Shown here in pieces: positions 19,763 to 28,830 of a stretch of 64,000 bases of DNA. The stretch's first letter is position 1; each line of letters starts with the position of its first letter. Position numbers and translations under genes: made by a program. This stretch comes from DASZJY01 sp036260255 (GTDB lineage Bacteria; Actinomycetota; Acidimicrobiia; Acidimicrobiales; AC-14): the NCBI GenBank assembly GCA_036260255.1, contig DATAAF010000097.1:18828-82827 (forward strand), in the 5' to 3' direction. The notes beneath the pieces were generated by a model. The model worked only from the letters and a program-made list of their open reading frames with translations, ran no database searches and was not told where the DNA came from.

Positions 19763-20473
19763 ATGAGCGAGAGCGGCCCGGGTCCCGCCGCCTCGGCCCA
19801 CGACCTCCTGCGGTGGAGCGAGGCGCTGGCCGGCATCGCCCGCACCGGGCTCGGGTTCTCCGACAACCTCTACGAGCGCGAGCGGTTCGAGGAGGTGCTC
19901 CGCGTCGCCGCCGATATGCGGGTGGCGGCCGGCCTGGCGCGGTCACCGGACATGGTGGTCGAGGAGTGGCTGCGGCACGTCGGCGACGGCGTGGCGGGCT
20001 ACGTCACGCCCAAGGTGGCGGTGGGCGCGGTCGTGGGCAACGACCGCAACCAGATGCTGCTCGTGCAGCGCGCCGACTCGGGAGCATGGTTGTACCCGAC
20101 GGGCTGGGCCGACGTCGGCTACTCGGCGTCCGAGGTGGCGGTCAAGGAGGTCCTCGAGGAGACGGGGATGGAGGTCGAGCCCCTCCGCCTGATCGCCGTG
20201 CTCGACGGGCTGCGGCTGGGCTTCACGCGCGTCCCCCTCTATTCGCTGGTGTTCCACTGCCGGGTGCTGGGCGGGAGCCTTCGTTGCCATCCGCTCGAAT
20301 GCCTCGACGTGGGGTGGTTCGACGAGGAGGGCCTGCCCTCGCCTCTCGCCGGCGGCGACCGCTGGCGCCAGCAGGCGTTCAAGGCGGTCCGCGGTGAGCC
20401 GGTGCACGTGCTCTTCGACCCACCACGCCAGCCGCCGTGGCGGCTCGAGCACCGAACCGACGAGGCCGGCTGA
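19763..20473 (+). CDS. NUDIX hydrolase with N-terminal helical domain
   Basis: A 236-residue NUDIX protein. Residues 1 to about 85 are a helical NUDIX_N_2-like domain (SAHDLLRWSEALAGIARTGL). The NUDIX fold then begins at VAVGAVVGNDRNQMLLVQR, with the box GWADVGYSASEVAVKEVLEETGM (split: GWADVGYSASEVAV, KEVLEETG). The core REUXEEXGU is present with Lys for Arg. This subfamily hydrolyses ADP-ribose-like or CDP-choline-like pyrophosphates; the substrate here is not determinable. ATG start; upstream frame is non-coding. Confidence 0.87.
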   Translation: MSESGPGPAASAHDLLRWSEALAGIARTGLGFSDNLYERERFEEVLRVAADMRVAAGLARSPDMVVEEWLRHVGDGVAGYVTPKVAVGAVVGNDRNQMLLVQRADSGAWLYPTGWADVGYSASEVAVKEVLEETGMEVEPLRLIAVLDGLRLGFTRVPLYSLVFHCRVLGGSLRCHPLECLDVGWFDEEGLPSPLAGGDRWRQQAFKAVRGEPVHVLFDPPRQPPWRLEHRTDEAG

Positions 20474-20543
20474 CGCAGGGCCCGACCGGGCACGGACTAG
20501 GTTTCGTCAGTCCCGACGGGCGCGCACGTCGACAGGAGGGCTC

Positions 20544-22058
20544 GTGGGCTTGAAGCGGTCCAGGGACGGCGCCGCCGACCCGATGCAGGTCGTGTCCCGG
20601 TTCCTCGACGCTGCCAATCATCACGACGCCGACGCCCTGCGGGCGTGCGTGCATCACGACTTCGAGAGCATCCAGCCCATCCACCCGGGGCGGAACTTCC
20701 GAGGCTCGGGGCAGCTCATCAGCAACTGGAACGCGATCTTCGAGGCCGAGCCCGGGTTCCGCCTCACCGTCCTCCGCAGCGCCGTCGCCGACAACACCGT
20801 GTGGGTCGAGGTGCACGGTGCCGGCGACTCCGCCGAGGCGGCCGGGATCTTCATCGTCGGCGTGGAGGAAGGGCGCATCCGCTGGATCCGCGTCTACAGC
20901 GACCTAGTCGAGCCCGCTCCTGCGCCCGAAGTCGTTCCTGCCGTCGAGGTCGCTTCCGCTGGCGAGATCGAGGTCGCCGCCGGGCCCGAGGAGGAGGGGG
21001 CCGAGCCCGGTGTTGCGGCGGCCGAGGGTGCGGTCACGGCGCCCGAGGGCGCTTCCGACGAGCCGGCGGCGGCCGCCGACGACAAGGACGCGGCGGTCGC
21101 CGCCGTCGCGGTGGGCGACGCGCCTGAGGCCTTCGAGTCCCGGCCGCTCCGGCTGGTCGAGTCGGCGGCGGGCGGGCGTGAGGTCGAGGCGGAGCACGCG
21201 GCCGAGCCGGCGGCCGCCGCCGCCCTCCGCCTGGTCTCCGAAGAAGGGCCCGACGAACCCGCGAGCCCGGGTGGCGCCGAGCCTGAAGAGGTGCCCGAGG
21301 TCGCCGCCGACGCGGCCGACGCCGATGGGGCGACGGCACCGGAGGGCGAGGCGAAGCCCGTCGACCACGCCGAGGACGCGGACGCTGGAGCCGAGGTCGG
21401 GGAGATCGACGTGCTGGCCACCACAGACGATGAGGCGGGGGTCCCCGAGACCGAGGACGTGCCCGGGGAGCGGGCGGAGGCGGCGGACGCGGGGGTCGGG
21501 GAGATCGACGAGCTGGCCACCACAGACGATGACGCTGGGGGCCTCGAGACCAAGGAGCCGGCGGAAGCGGCCGACGCCGCGGACGAGGCCGCCGCCGAGG
21601 GGCGGCCCGAGCTCGAAACTGACGACGCCCCCTCCGTCGACACGGCGGAGACGGCCGAGGCCGCGGAGACGGCCGAGACGACGGAGATTATCGAGGCAGC
21701 CGAGGCCGCCGACGACGAGCGGCCGGAGCTCGAGGGTGACGACGCCACCGCGCTCGACACGAACGAGACGGCGGAGACGGCGGAGACGGCGGCAACGGCG
21801 GAGACCGCAGGAACGGCGGACGCGGCCGACACGACGGAAGTGGCGGCGAGCACTGAGACGGCCGACGAGCTCGAGGACGAGGAGCCCGCCGAAGAGCAGC
21901 TCGTCGCCGAGAGCGTCGACGGCGGTTCGACACCGCAGGTGGTCGAGCCGACCTCGCCGCCCCTTCCCCGGTCTGACGGGGGGCGCCCCCTGCGTGAGGA
22001 GGACAAGCCGCCCTCGCGCCGGAGGTGGCGGTGGATGCGGGGCTCGCCCGGTGGCTGA
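20544..22058 (+). CDS. SnoaL/NTF2-fold protein with long acidic repetitive tail
   Basis: A 504-residue protein. The first ~125 residues form an NTF2-like/SnoaL domain (VVSRFLDAANHHDADALRA, FRGSGQLISNWNAIF, GRIRWIRVYSDLVE). The remaining ~380 residues are a low-complexity Ala/Glu/Asp/Thr-rich tail with short repeats such as AETAET and two similar segments GEIDVLATTDDEAG/GEIDELATTDDDAG. The C terminus turns basic (PSRRRWRWMRG). GTG at 20544 has AGGAGGG upstream. The tail is probably disordered and highly charged; its role is unknown. Confidence 0.8.
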   Translation: MGLKRSRDGAADPMQVVSRFLDAANHHDADALRACVHHDFESIQPIHPGRNFRGSGQLISNWNAIFEAEPGFRLTVLRSAVADNTVWVEVHGAGDSAEAAGIFIVGVEEGRIRWIRVYSDLVEPAPAPEVVPAVEVASAGEIEVAAGPEEEGAEPGVAAAEGAVTAPEGASDEPAAAADDKDAAVAAVAVGDAPEAFESRPLRLVESAAGGREVEAEHAAEPAAAAALRLVSEEGPDEPASPGGAEPEEVPEVAADAADADGATAPEGEAKPVDHAEDADAGAEVGEIDVLATTDDEAGVPETEDVPGERAEAADAGVGEIDELATTDDDAGGLETKEPAEAADAADEAAAEGRPELETDDAPSVDTAETAEAAETAETTEIIEAAEAADDERPELEGDDATALDTNETAETAETAATAETAGTADAADTTEVAASTETADELEDEEPAEEQLVAESVDGGSTPQVVEPTSPPLPRSDGGRPLREEDKPPSRRRWRWMRGSPGG

Positions 22059-22091
22059 GCCCGCCCTGAGCGGTCAGGGCCCGGCGGGGCC
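22059..22091. terminator. possible bidirectional terminator hairpin
   Basis: Between two convergent genes only 15 bases apart, CCCTGA-GCGG-TCAGGG forms a perfect 6-bp hairpin, extended imperfectly by flanking GC-rich bases. There is no T-tract, so the assignment rests on position and stem strength. Confidence 0.35.
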
Positions 22092-23534
22092 GACGTACCG
22101 GTAGAAGCGCACGCCGTCGAGCGTGCCGGCCAGCTGGTACTGGTGGCGGATGCGCTCCCAGAGGGCGGTGCGTTCGAGCGGGTAGTACTCCGAGTTGCGG
22201 ATGCCGGCGGGGCTGGTGTCGACGATGAGGTCGGCGGGGTGGGCCCGGAGGTCGTGGTCGAGCATCGCCCACCCCCCGGGGAGCCCGTCGCCGGGGTCGC
22301 CGGTGCCCGGGTCACGCCCGCCCGAGTTCCCCGTGAGGAACCCGGTGTGTATGAACCGGGTCGCCGGCTCCCGGTCGGCGGCCCAGTAGATCTCGGGGAA
22401 CTCCCCCCACACGAGCACCGTGTCGTGGGGATGGGTGATGCGGCGCACCTCGGCGACGATGGCGCCGTAGGGCAGGAGGCCGCGTTCGTTGGGAGGCAGG
22501 AATGCCACCGCGCACATCACCGCGGCGGACACGGCCATGGCACCGGTCGCCGCCCGACGCGCCAGCGTGCCGACCGAGGGAAGGGCGGCGGCGGCGAGGA
22601 GGACGAGCGGCGGGAGCAGCTGCAGGTAGTAGTGGCCGAAGAAGCGCAGACCGGCGAGGACGCCGACGGCGCCGCCGGCCAGCCACAGCCACAGGTCGAC
22701 GCCCACCGCCCGCCGCCGGGCGGACTCCCCGGCGAGCACGAACAGGGCGAGGTTGATGCCGAGGAAGGCGCCGGTCATGCCGAGGCCCCGCACGATCGTG
22801 GCCCCCACCGATCCCCGCAGGGCGAGGTAGCCACCGTTGCCGGTGACCGTCCACAACAGGAAGTCCGACGGCCCGAAGGCGATGGCGGTGACGGCGATCA
22901 CCGCGGAGCCGGCGCCCAGGGCCCGGGCGAGGAGCTGCCATCCTCCCGACCGGTAGAGCAGCCAGGCGATGGGCAGTGCGGTGGTGACGGCGGTCTGCTT
23001 GCAGAGGCAGGCGATCGCCAGCCAGAGGCCGGCCTGGGCGGCCCTGCCCCGACCCGCCGCGACCACGGCCGCCGTCATGGGCAGGAGCATGAACACCTCG
23101 AAGCCGGCGGCCTGGGTGTCGGCCGGGAAGAAGGCGACACTGGCCAGGAGGAAGAGCGTGGCCGCGCCGTAAGCGGCCCGCCGGCTCCGGTAGCGGCGCT
23201 GCGCCTCGGCGGCGAGGAGGGCGGCGGTGGCGGCCAGCACCAGGGCGGCTATCGCCCTTACCGGGCGGAGGTCCCGGCTGCCGGTCACCTCGGCCACCGC
23301 CGCGTACACGTAGGGGACGACCGGCGGCTTGCGATCGGCCGTGTCGCGGTAGAGGCGGCCTCCCCGGTCGATGACCATCGCCATCGTGGCCAAGCTGGCC
23401 TCGTCGGAGTTGAACAGGTGGACGGTCAGCCCCGGCAGGTGGAGGGCGAGCGACGCGGCGGCGAGCACCGCCAGGAGGCGGACGCCGACGAGGCGGCGCA
23501 CCGGCGCCGGCGGCCGGTCCTCCTGCGCTCTCAT
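22074..23534 (-). CDS. polytopic membrane glycosyltransferase (ArnT/PMT-like, GT-C)
   Basis: A 486-residue membrane protein with about ten hydrophobic helices. The GT-C signature sits after helix 1: HLFNSDEASLATMAMVIDRGG with the acidic pair, followed by LYRDTADRKPPVVPYVYA, typical of ArnT/GT39-like lipid-linked sugar transferases. The C-terminal soluble domain (VLVWGEFPEIYWAADREPATRF, HPADLIVDTSPAG) matches this group. It likely transfers a sugar from a polyprenyl phosphate on the outer face of the membrane. ATG overlaps the upstream stop (ATGA), so it is coupled to the phosphatase-like gene. Confidence 0.8.
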   Translation of the reverse strand: MRAQEDRPPAPVRRLVGVRLLAVLAAASLALHLPGLTVHLFNSDEASLATMAMVIDRGGRLYRDTADRKPPVVPYVYAAVAEVTGSRDLRPVRAIAALVLAATAALLAAEAQRRYRSRRAAYGAATLFLLASVAFFPADTQAAGFEVFMLLPMTAAVVAAGRGRAAQAGLWLAIACLCKQTAVTTALPIAWLLYRSGGWQLLARALGAGSAVIAVTAIAFGPSDFLLWTVTGNGGYLALRGSVGATIVRGLGMTGAFLGINLALFVLAGESARRRAVGVDLWLWLAGGAVGVLAGLRFFGHYYLQLLPPLVLLAAAALPSVGTLARRAATGAMAVSAAVMCAVAFLPPNERGLLPYGAIVAEVRRITHPHDTVLVWGEFPEIYWAADREPATRFIHTGFLTGNSGGRDPGTGDPGDGLPGGWAMLDHDLRAHPADLIVDTSPAGIRNSEYYPLERTALWERIRHQYQLAGTLDGVRFYRYVGPAGP

Positions 23535-25486
23535 CACGCCGCCTCGACGCGGTTGGCGGCGCGCGCCGCCGCCGCGGCGGGTGGTACGGGCGCCGTGGAA
23601 GGGCCTCCCAAGAGGAGGAACGCCGGCCAGGCCATGGCCATCACCGCCGCGCCCACCAGCAGGCCCGAGTCGTTGAGCGCCGAGCCCAGGACACCCGCCA
23701 CGGCGAGGGCCCACGCGGTGACCTGGAGGGCCGGTCGCCGCCCCACGTCAGGGCGCACGGCGGCGAGCACCCCGCCCCCGATGAGCACGACCAGGGCCAT
23801 CGGGTTGATCACCGTCGCCAGGGCCTTGCCCGCCTTGCGGCCCACGTCGCCCGCCAGGTCCTGGCCGACAACCCGGCCGAGGTGGGTGCGTTCGCCGGCG
23901 GGCCGCGACAGGTCCACGGCGACGAACAGGGCCAGCACGACGAGCGCGGCGGCCAGCAGCGGCAGCACGATGCGCACCGATGGGCGCCCGCTGCGCCAGC
24001 CCGCCACCAGCGTCCCGTAGGCGGGGACGGCGGAGAGCACGCCGCCCACGTCGGCGCCGAACCACGGGGCGCCCCCCATCACCACCCCGGCCGCCATCGC
24101 CGCGCCGGTGGCGGACAAGGCTCGCCGGCCCCAACGGTCGAGGGCCAGCCCGGCGCCGAGGACGATGGCGGCGGCGAGGAAGCCGGAGCCGATGTTGCCG
24201 ACGCCGTAGAAGCGGCCGGCGACCACCGGCGAGTTGCCGAACGGGGCGTCGATCTCCAGCGGACCGCCGAAGGCGGCGTCGACGCCGATCACCGCGGCCG
24301 TGACCGCGGCCAGGGCGCCCACGCCGATTCGGACGTCGTGGCGCCCGAGGTAGGCGGCGGCCACCGCCAGGACGGCGGCGATGGCGGCACCGGCAAGCAG
24401 CGCGCCGGCCAGTCCCCATCGCCACCAGGGGACGGCCATGACGAGGAAGCTGGTGGGGGGTACCGCGAGGAGGGCGTACGCCGCCGCCGGCCGAGCCGAC
24501 GGTCGCCGTAGGGCCAGCACCGCCGCCGCGCCGGTCAGGGCGACGAAGAGGCAGACGAGCGGGGTCCGGGCCCGGTCGGCGGCGACGACCCGCTCGTCGC
24601 GCCGCACCAGGTCGGCGACCGACACCGGCCCCGACGGCTCGACCGGCGACCCCCCCATCCCCGCCGGCCGGGGCACGCCGAGCTGGGCGAGGAAGGTGGG
24701 GCCGACGTCCACCAGCGTGGCGAGGTGGTCCTGGTGGGTGCCGGGGGAGGTCAGCCCTTGGTCGCCGAGGCCGCACGGCGGCGAGGCGGCCAGCACCCCG
24801 AGGTGCCGGGTGCGCCCGGGCGACGAGACGCTAGCGACGACGACGCAGGCGCCGGCGGCGGCGCCGGCGACCGGGGCCACCTGGTCGCCGGGCACCGCCA
24901 CGATCACCGCCTGGGCGCCCTCACCGAGCAGGCGGGCAACCGCCGCCGCCCCGCCTCGCTCGGCCCGGGGGACGAGCCCTCGGCGGTCGGCCACCGCTGC
25001 CGCCGCCCGTTCGTCGTCGGCGACGAGGGTCCATGGCCGTCCCCACGAGCGCAGGGCCTCGCCCAGCGTCCCCAGCTCGCCGGAATAACCGAGCGAGCGG
25101 TCGTGGCGGCGCAGCTCCTCCCACCGTTCCAGGCGCAGGCCGCCGTCGCCGGTGGGGAGCACCGGTCCCACGCCCGTGTCGGTCGGTGCCCCCGACCGCG
25201 CCCCCTTGCCGATGGTGAGGTAGCCGTCGTCGGCGACGGCGCGGGGGCGGGCCGACCGCAGTGACACGCTCGTCTTGGCCCAGTCGTGGAGCACGACGGG
25301 GGCGTCGGCCCACCGCAGCTCGGGGACGAGCACGAGGACTACGGGCTGGCCCCCCTCGGCGGCGTGCGCCCGCCCGGGCGCCAACCCGACCAGCGTGAGG
25401 GTGACGAACGTGAGCGCCACCAGCGTCCTCGGCACCGGGGTCGACCAGCGCGGCGGCCGGCACCAGGGTTCGGCACCGGGGTCCAC
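23534..25486 (-). CDS. secreted/membrane alkaline-phosphatase-like fusion protein
   Basis: A protein of about 650 residues. A signal-like N terminus (VALTFVTLTLVGLAPGRAHA) precedes an extracytoplasmic alkaline-phosphatase-superfamily-like domain (residues ~45-310) recognisable by ARSGAPTDTGVGPVLPTG and HLATLVDVGPTFLAQLGV. Then come about eight hydrophobic helices. Such proteins occur next to membrane glycosyltransferases in actinobacteria. The metal ligands cannot be assigned with confidence. The start is uncertain: GTG at 25486 or 25435, neither with a clear ribosome binding site. Confidence 0.65.
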   Translation of the reverse strand: MDPGAEPWCRPPRWSTPVPRTLVALTFVTLTLVGLAPGRAHAAEGGQPVVLVLVPELRWADAPVVLHDWAKTSVSLRSARPRAVADDGYLTIGKGARSGAPTDTGVGPVLPTGDGGLRLERWEELRRHDRSLGYSGELGTLGEALRSWGRPWTLVADDERAAAAVADRRGLVPRAERGGAAAVARLLGEGAQAVIVAVPGDQVAPVAGAAAGACVVVASVSSPGRTRHLGVLAASPPCGLGDQGLTSPGTHQDHLATLVDVGPTFLAQLGVPRPAGMGGSPVEPSGPVSVADLVRRDERVVAADRARTPLVCLFVALTGAAAVLALRRPSARPAAAYALLAVPPTSFLVMAVPWWRWGLAGALLAGAAIAAVLAVAAAYLGRHDVRIGVGALAAVTAAVIGVDAAFGGPLEIDAPFGNSPVVAGRFYGVGNIGSGFLAAAIVLGAGLALDRWGRRALSATGAAMAAGVVMGGAPWFGADVGGVLSAVPAYGTLVAGWRSGRPSVRIVLPLLAAALVVLALFVAVDLSRPAGERTHLGRVVGQDLAGDVGRKAGKALATVINPMALVVLIGGGVLAAVRPDVGRRPALQVTAWALAVAGVLGSALNDSGLLVGAAVMAMAWPAFLLLGGPSTAPVPPAAAAARAANRVEAA

Positions 25487-25497
25487 TGAGGCGAACG

Positions 25498-25928
25498 CTA
25501 ACCGACGCCGGCGCCGGCGCCGGCTCCATGGCTCTCCGTTGTGTCGTCTGTGTCGTCGCCCAGGAGCCGGCCCAGCATGGCCGGGCTCCCCGGCCAGGCG
25601 TCGACCACCGCCTCTCGGGGCACCCGGCGCACGGCGTACCGCAGGGCGACGGCCGCCACGACCACGTCGTCGAGCGCCCCGACGACGGGGAGGAACTCGG
25701 GGACCAGGTCGATCGGCGAGATGACCCACACGGCGGCGAGGGCGAGCACGGCGCGGGCCCCGAGCGGCACCCGCGGGTCGCGCCACAGCCGCCGAGGAGC
25801 GTCGCGCAGTCGGGAAGGAACCCGACCACGTCGCGGGCCAGGCCGGGCGGGAGACGGCGGGCGAGGGCGGCGAGGAGCAGCCAACAGTCGGCCAAGAGAA
25901 CCAGGCCGGCGAGGAGGCGGGCGGTCAC
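25498..25928 (-). pseudogene. DUF1232 (YkvA) membrane protein, frameshifted
   Basis: The C-terminal part in one frame reads RRLWRDPRVPLGARAVLALAAVW and ISPIDLVPEFLPVVGALDD, the diagnostic DUF1232 hairpin. The expected N-terminal helix, VTARLLAGLVLLADCWLLLAAL and FLPDCATLL, is upstream in a different frame. The join near 25800 needs one extra base. Either a single-base deletion disrupted the gene, or translation begins internally, or the assembly has an error. GTG at 25928 would start 12 bases after the previous stop. Confidence 0.65.
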
Positions 25929-25941
25929 CGGGTAAAGGAGC

Positions 25942-26412
25942 TCAGGCGCCCAGCTGGGCCAGCAGGGACGCCACGATCGAGGTCCGCCCCGAGGTCCGCT
26001 CCCACTCGTCGCCGATGCGGTCGTGGTCGACAAGGCCGAAGGCGTCCGGCGCCCGCCCCAGCTCCTCGGCGCACGACGAGGCGAGGGTCGCCGGCTCGAC
26101 CTCGTCGCCGTAGGCGGGGAAGGCCTCGAGCCCCTCCCAGAGGCGGTCCAGGGGCGCGGGCGGCGGCCGGCCGGCGGCGAGGGCGCCGGCGGTGGCCTCG
26201 AACACCTCGTAGGTGTCGACGGCCTCCGGGCGGCGGTAGGCCGCCACCGGGTGCAGCCGCCACTCCACCGTGACTCCGCCCGGCCCGCTCTCGCGGAGCC
26301 ACACCTGTGACCCGTTGACATACGCGTCTACGGGCGGGCCGAAGCGGTCGTCGAGCTCGACGACCAGGTCGGGCGTGGCGCGCCACACGCAGGTCGGGAC
26401 GAGAGCCCGCAT
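25942..26412 (-). CDS. hypothetical protein (156 aa)
   Basis: A 156-residue protein of unknown family, starting MRALVPTCVWRATPDLVVELDDRFGPP. It contains the beta-rich segment VDAYVNGSQVWLRESGPGGVTVEWRLHPV (split: VDAYVNGSQVWLRES, VTVEWRLHPV) and an acidic alpha-helical second half. No signal or membrane segment. ATG at 26412; divergent from the M1 peptidase lipoprotein with 35 bases between. Upstream of the DUF1232 gene on the same strand. Confidence 0.65.
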   Translation of the reverse strand: MRALVPTCVWRATPDLVVELDDRFGPPVDAYVNGSQVWLRESGPGGVTVEWRLHPVAAYRRPEAVDTYEVFEATAGALAAGRPPPAPLDRLWEGLEAFPAYGDEVEPATLASSCAEELGRAPDAFGLVDHDRIGDEWERTSGRTSIVASLLAQLGA

Positions 26413-26447
26413 CCTCCCACCGTACGGCGCGCTGGCACGATGGCCCG

Positions 26448-27863
26448 ATGCGAGCCCGGGCCCTGGCCGCCGCCGCCCTCGTGGCCGGCTCGCTCGTCGC
26501 CTGCGCCGACGGAGGTCGGGACGGGCCACCGGAGGCCGCCAGCCCGACGGCCCGGTCGACGACCACCTCGCCCCCGACGTCGCTGCCCGCCGCCACCACC
26601 CCGTCCTGCCCCCAGGTACCTCTGCGCGCCGACCCGGCCCCCGCCCGGCCGCGGTACGTGTTGAGGGTCGACGTCCGGCCGGCCGAAAGGGTGGCCGACG
26701 GCGACGTGCGGGTGCGGTTCGCTCCCGACCTGGAGACCGACCGGCTGGTGTTCCGGCTGTGGCCCAACAGCCCGGCGCTGGCGGCCGACGGTGCTCGGCT
26801 GGAGGCGGGCGCGGTCACTCTCGACGGCCGACCTGCCGAAGCGGTCGTCGAGGACCCGACCGTGCTGGTCGTCCGCCCCGGCCGGGCCCTGCGGGCAGGG
26901 GCGGCGGTCGACGTCGCCCTGCCCTGGACGCTGCACCTCCCGGCGGCGAGCGGCGACCGGCTTTCGGTCGACGGCGACGCCGTGCGACTGGGCTCGTTCT
27001 TCCCCATCCTCTCGTGGGAACCGGGCGTGGGGTGGGCGACCGAGCCGCCGACGGGCGCCTTCGCCGAGGCGTCGACCGCCCCGACCGCCGACTTCGACCT
27101 GACCGTCACGGCGCCGGACGGGCTCTCCGTCCTGGCCAGCGGGACGAACGACCGTCCCGGCCACTGGACGGCGACCGCCGTGCGCGACGTCGCCGTGTCG
27201 GTCGGGCGCTTCGTCACCGCCACGGGGGTGGCCCGGGCGCCCGATCCCGTGCACGTCACGGTGGGCGTCCACCGGGCCGTCATGGGCGCCTCGGCCGAGG
27301 CCTACCGCGACCGCGTCGTCGCCTCCCTGCAGGACTTCGGCCGCCGCTTCGGTGCCTACCCGTGGCCGTCGTTCACGCTTGCCATCACCCCCCGGTTGGC
27401 GGGCGGCATCGAGTACCCGGGCCATGTCATGCAGGGAGAGGGGACGCTCGAGCGCACGACCAGCCACGAGGTCGCCCACCAGTGGTTCTACGGGCTGGTG
27501 GGCAACGACCAGGGCCGCGACCCGTGGCTCGACGAGGGTCTGGCCACGTGGGCCGAGGCGACGTTCGAAGGGACGCTCGACCTCTACCGCTCCCGGGTGT
27601 TGCCGGCTGCCGCCGCCGGTCACCTGGGCGAACCCATGACCTACTGGGATGCCCGGCCCGGGGCGTACTTCGCGGGCGCCTACGTGCAGGGGGCTCAGGC
27701 CCTGGCCGCCCTCGGGGACCCTTCCCTCGTCGACTGCGCCCTGCGCGTCTACGTCGCCCAGGAGGCCCACCAGATCGCCCGCCCACGCGATCTGATCGCC
27801 GCCGCATCGGCCGTTTTCCCCGACGCTCCGGCCACGCTGGCCCGCTTCGGGGTGCGCCCCTGA
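26448..27863 (+). CDS. M1-family zinc metallopeptidase, lipoprotein
   Basis: A 471-residue secreted aminopeptidase-type metalloprotease. The N terminus MRARALAAAALVAGSLVAC carries a lipobox (LVAC). After a Thr/Ser/Pro linker comes the M1 N-terminal beta domain (LRVDVRPAERVADGDVRVRF) and then the catalytic domain. Visible there are GGIEYPG (the exopeptidase-loop position GxMEN, altered) and zinc ligands HEVAHQW plus the downstream Glu in WLDEGLATW. It should cleave peptides outside the membrane. Loss of the GAMEN motif is common in bacterial M1 lipoproteins and may change specificity. Confidence 0.88.
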   Translation: MRARALAAAALVAGSLVACADGGRDGPPEAASPTARSTTTSPPTSLPAATTPSCPQVPLRADPAPARPRYVLRVDVRPAERVADGDVRVRFAPDLETDRLVFRLWPNSPALAADGARLEAGAVTLDGRPAEAVVEDPTVLVVRPGRALRAGAAVDVALPWTLHLPAASGDRLSVDGDAVRLGSFFPILSWEPGVGWATEPPTGAFAEASTAPTADFDLTVTAPDGLSVLASGTNDRPGHWTATAVRDVAVSVGRFVTATGVARAPDPVHVTVGVHRAVMGASAEAYRDRVVASLQDFGRRFGAYPWPSFTLAITPRLAGGIEYPGHVMQGEGTLERTTSHEVAHQWFYGLVGNDQGRDPWLDEGLATWAEATFEGTLDLYRSRVLPAAAAGHLGEPMTYWDARPGAYFAGAYVQGAQALAALGDPSLVDCALRVYVAQEAHQIARPRDLIAAASAVFPDAPATLARFGVRP

Positions 27864-27867
27864 GACG

Positions 27868-27916
27868 AACTGGCGGTGGATATACGGGCCAGAGGCCGTA
27901 CATCCACCACCGGTTT
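27868..27916. terminator. bidirectional terminator hairpin between convergent genes
   Basis: GGTGGAT at 27875-27881 pairs with ATCCACC at 27902-27908, with an inner ACGG/CCGT pair and partial outer pairing (AACTGG with CCGGTT). It occupies the whole 55-base gap between the peptidase gene and the PAC2 gene, which run towards each other. The right arm is followed by TTTGTT. Confidence 0.7.
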
Positions 27917-27918
27917 GT

Positions 27919-28782
27919 TCAGTCGCCCTGCTGGTCGCGGAGGAAGCGCTCGAACTCGGCGGCGATGACGTCGCCCGACTGCGGCTGGAGCGGCTCCTCG
28001 TCGGCGGACGCGTCGACCGCCTCCTCCAGGCGGCGGACGTAAGCGGCCACCTCGTCGTCGGTGGCCACCACCTCGCTTACCTGCTGCTCGTAGTCGACCG
28101 CCCGCTGCTCGAGGTCGGCGGTGACCAGAGGCGTCGAGAGCAGGCTGCTCGTCCGCCGCACCAGGGCGAGGGTCGCCTTGGGCGAAGGGGTCGCGGCCAC
28201 GTAGTGGGGCACGGCCGCCCACAGCGAAGCCGACTGCAGCTCGGCTCGGCGGCAGGCGTCGTGCAGCACACCGACGATCCCGGTGGGGCCCTCGTAGGTC
28301 GAGCGCTCGAGGCCCAGGCGGCGGACGAGATCGGGGTCGCCGGCCGTGCCGGTGACCTGGACCGGCCGGGTGTGGGCGACGTCGGCCAGGAGGGCGCCGA
28401 GGGTGACGACCAGCTCCGCCCCCAGCTCCTTGGCGACGTCGACCACCTGGGCGCTGAACGTCCGCCACCGCAGCTGGGGCTCGGTGCCGAGCAGCACGAC
28501 CACGTCATGGCTCGTCGCGGGCGGCGAGGCAGCCGAGAGCTCGTTGCTCGGCCAGATGATCTCCCGGGTGAAGCCGCCGGCGAGGCGCACCTGGGGCCGG
28601 GTGGAGGAGAAGTCGTAGAACTCCTCGGGGTCGATGTCGGCGAAGCGCCGGGCTCCCCAGCTGGCCTTGAGATAGCGCGCCGCACCGGACGCGGCGTCGG
28701 CCGCGTCGTTCCATCCCTCGAAGGCGGCGACCAGTACCGGACGGCGGAGCCGGGGACGGTCCTCCCAGCGGACGTGTTCCAC
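27919..28782 (-). CDS. PAC2-family protein (proteasome assembly chaperone-like)
   Basis: A 287-residue PAC2-family protein: PVLVAAFEGWNDAADAAS at the N terminus, SHDVVVLLGTEPQLRWRTF, ELVVTLGALLADVAHTRPV and GPTGIVGVLHDAC. Ends DVIAAEFERFLRDQQGD. Actinobacterial members are thought to be linked to the proteasome or the carboxylate-amine ligase neighbourhood, but their function is unproven. GTG at 28782 (VEHVRWEDRP) matches the usual family start; GTG at 28791 is possible. Divergent from lhr. Confidence 0.87.
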   Translation of the reverse strand: MEHVRWEDRPRLRRPVLVAAFEGWNDAADAASGAARYLKASWGARRFADIDPEEFYDFSSTRPQVRLAGGFTREIIWPSNELSAASPPATSHDVVVLLGTEPQLRWRTFSAQVVDVAKELGAELVVTLGALLADVAHTRPVQVTGTAGDPDLVRRLGLERSTYEGPTGIVGVLHDACRRAELQSASLWAAVPHYVAATPSPKATLALVRRTSSLLSTPLVTADLEQRAVDYEQQVSEVVATDDEVAAYVRRLEEAVDASADEEPLQPQSGDVIAAEFERFLRDQQGD

Positions 28783-28830
28783 GCGGTCCACGGTACTGCC
28801 GGTGCGATGGTCGGCCGTACCCTGGGCGTG

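Noticed and set aside
20133..20175. Broken Nudix box (Tyr where the first Glu would be)
   Set aside because: The NUDIX_N_2-type family commonly has this variant (GWADVG-x-S); the catalytic REUXEEXGU core is intact apart from Lys for Arg.
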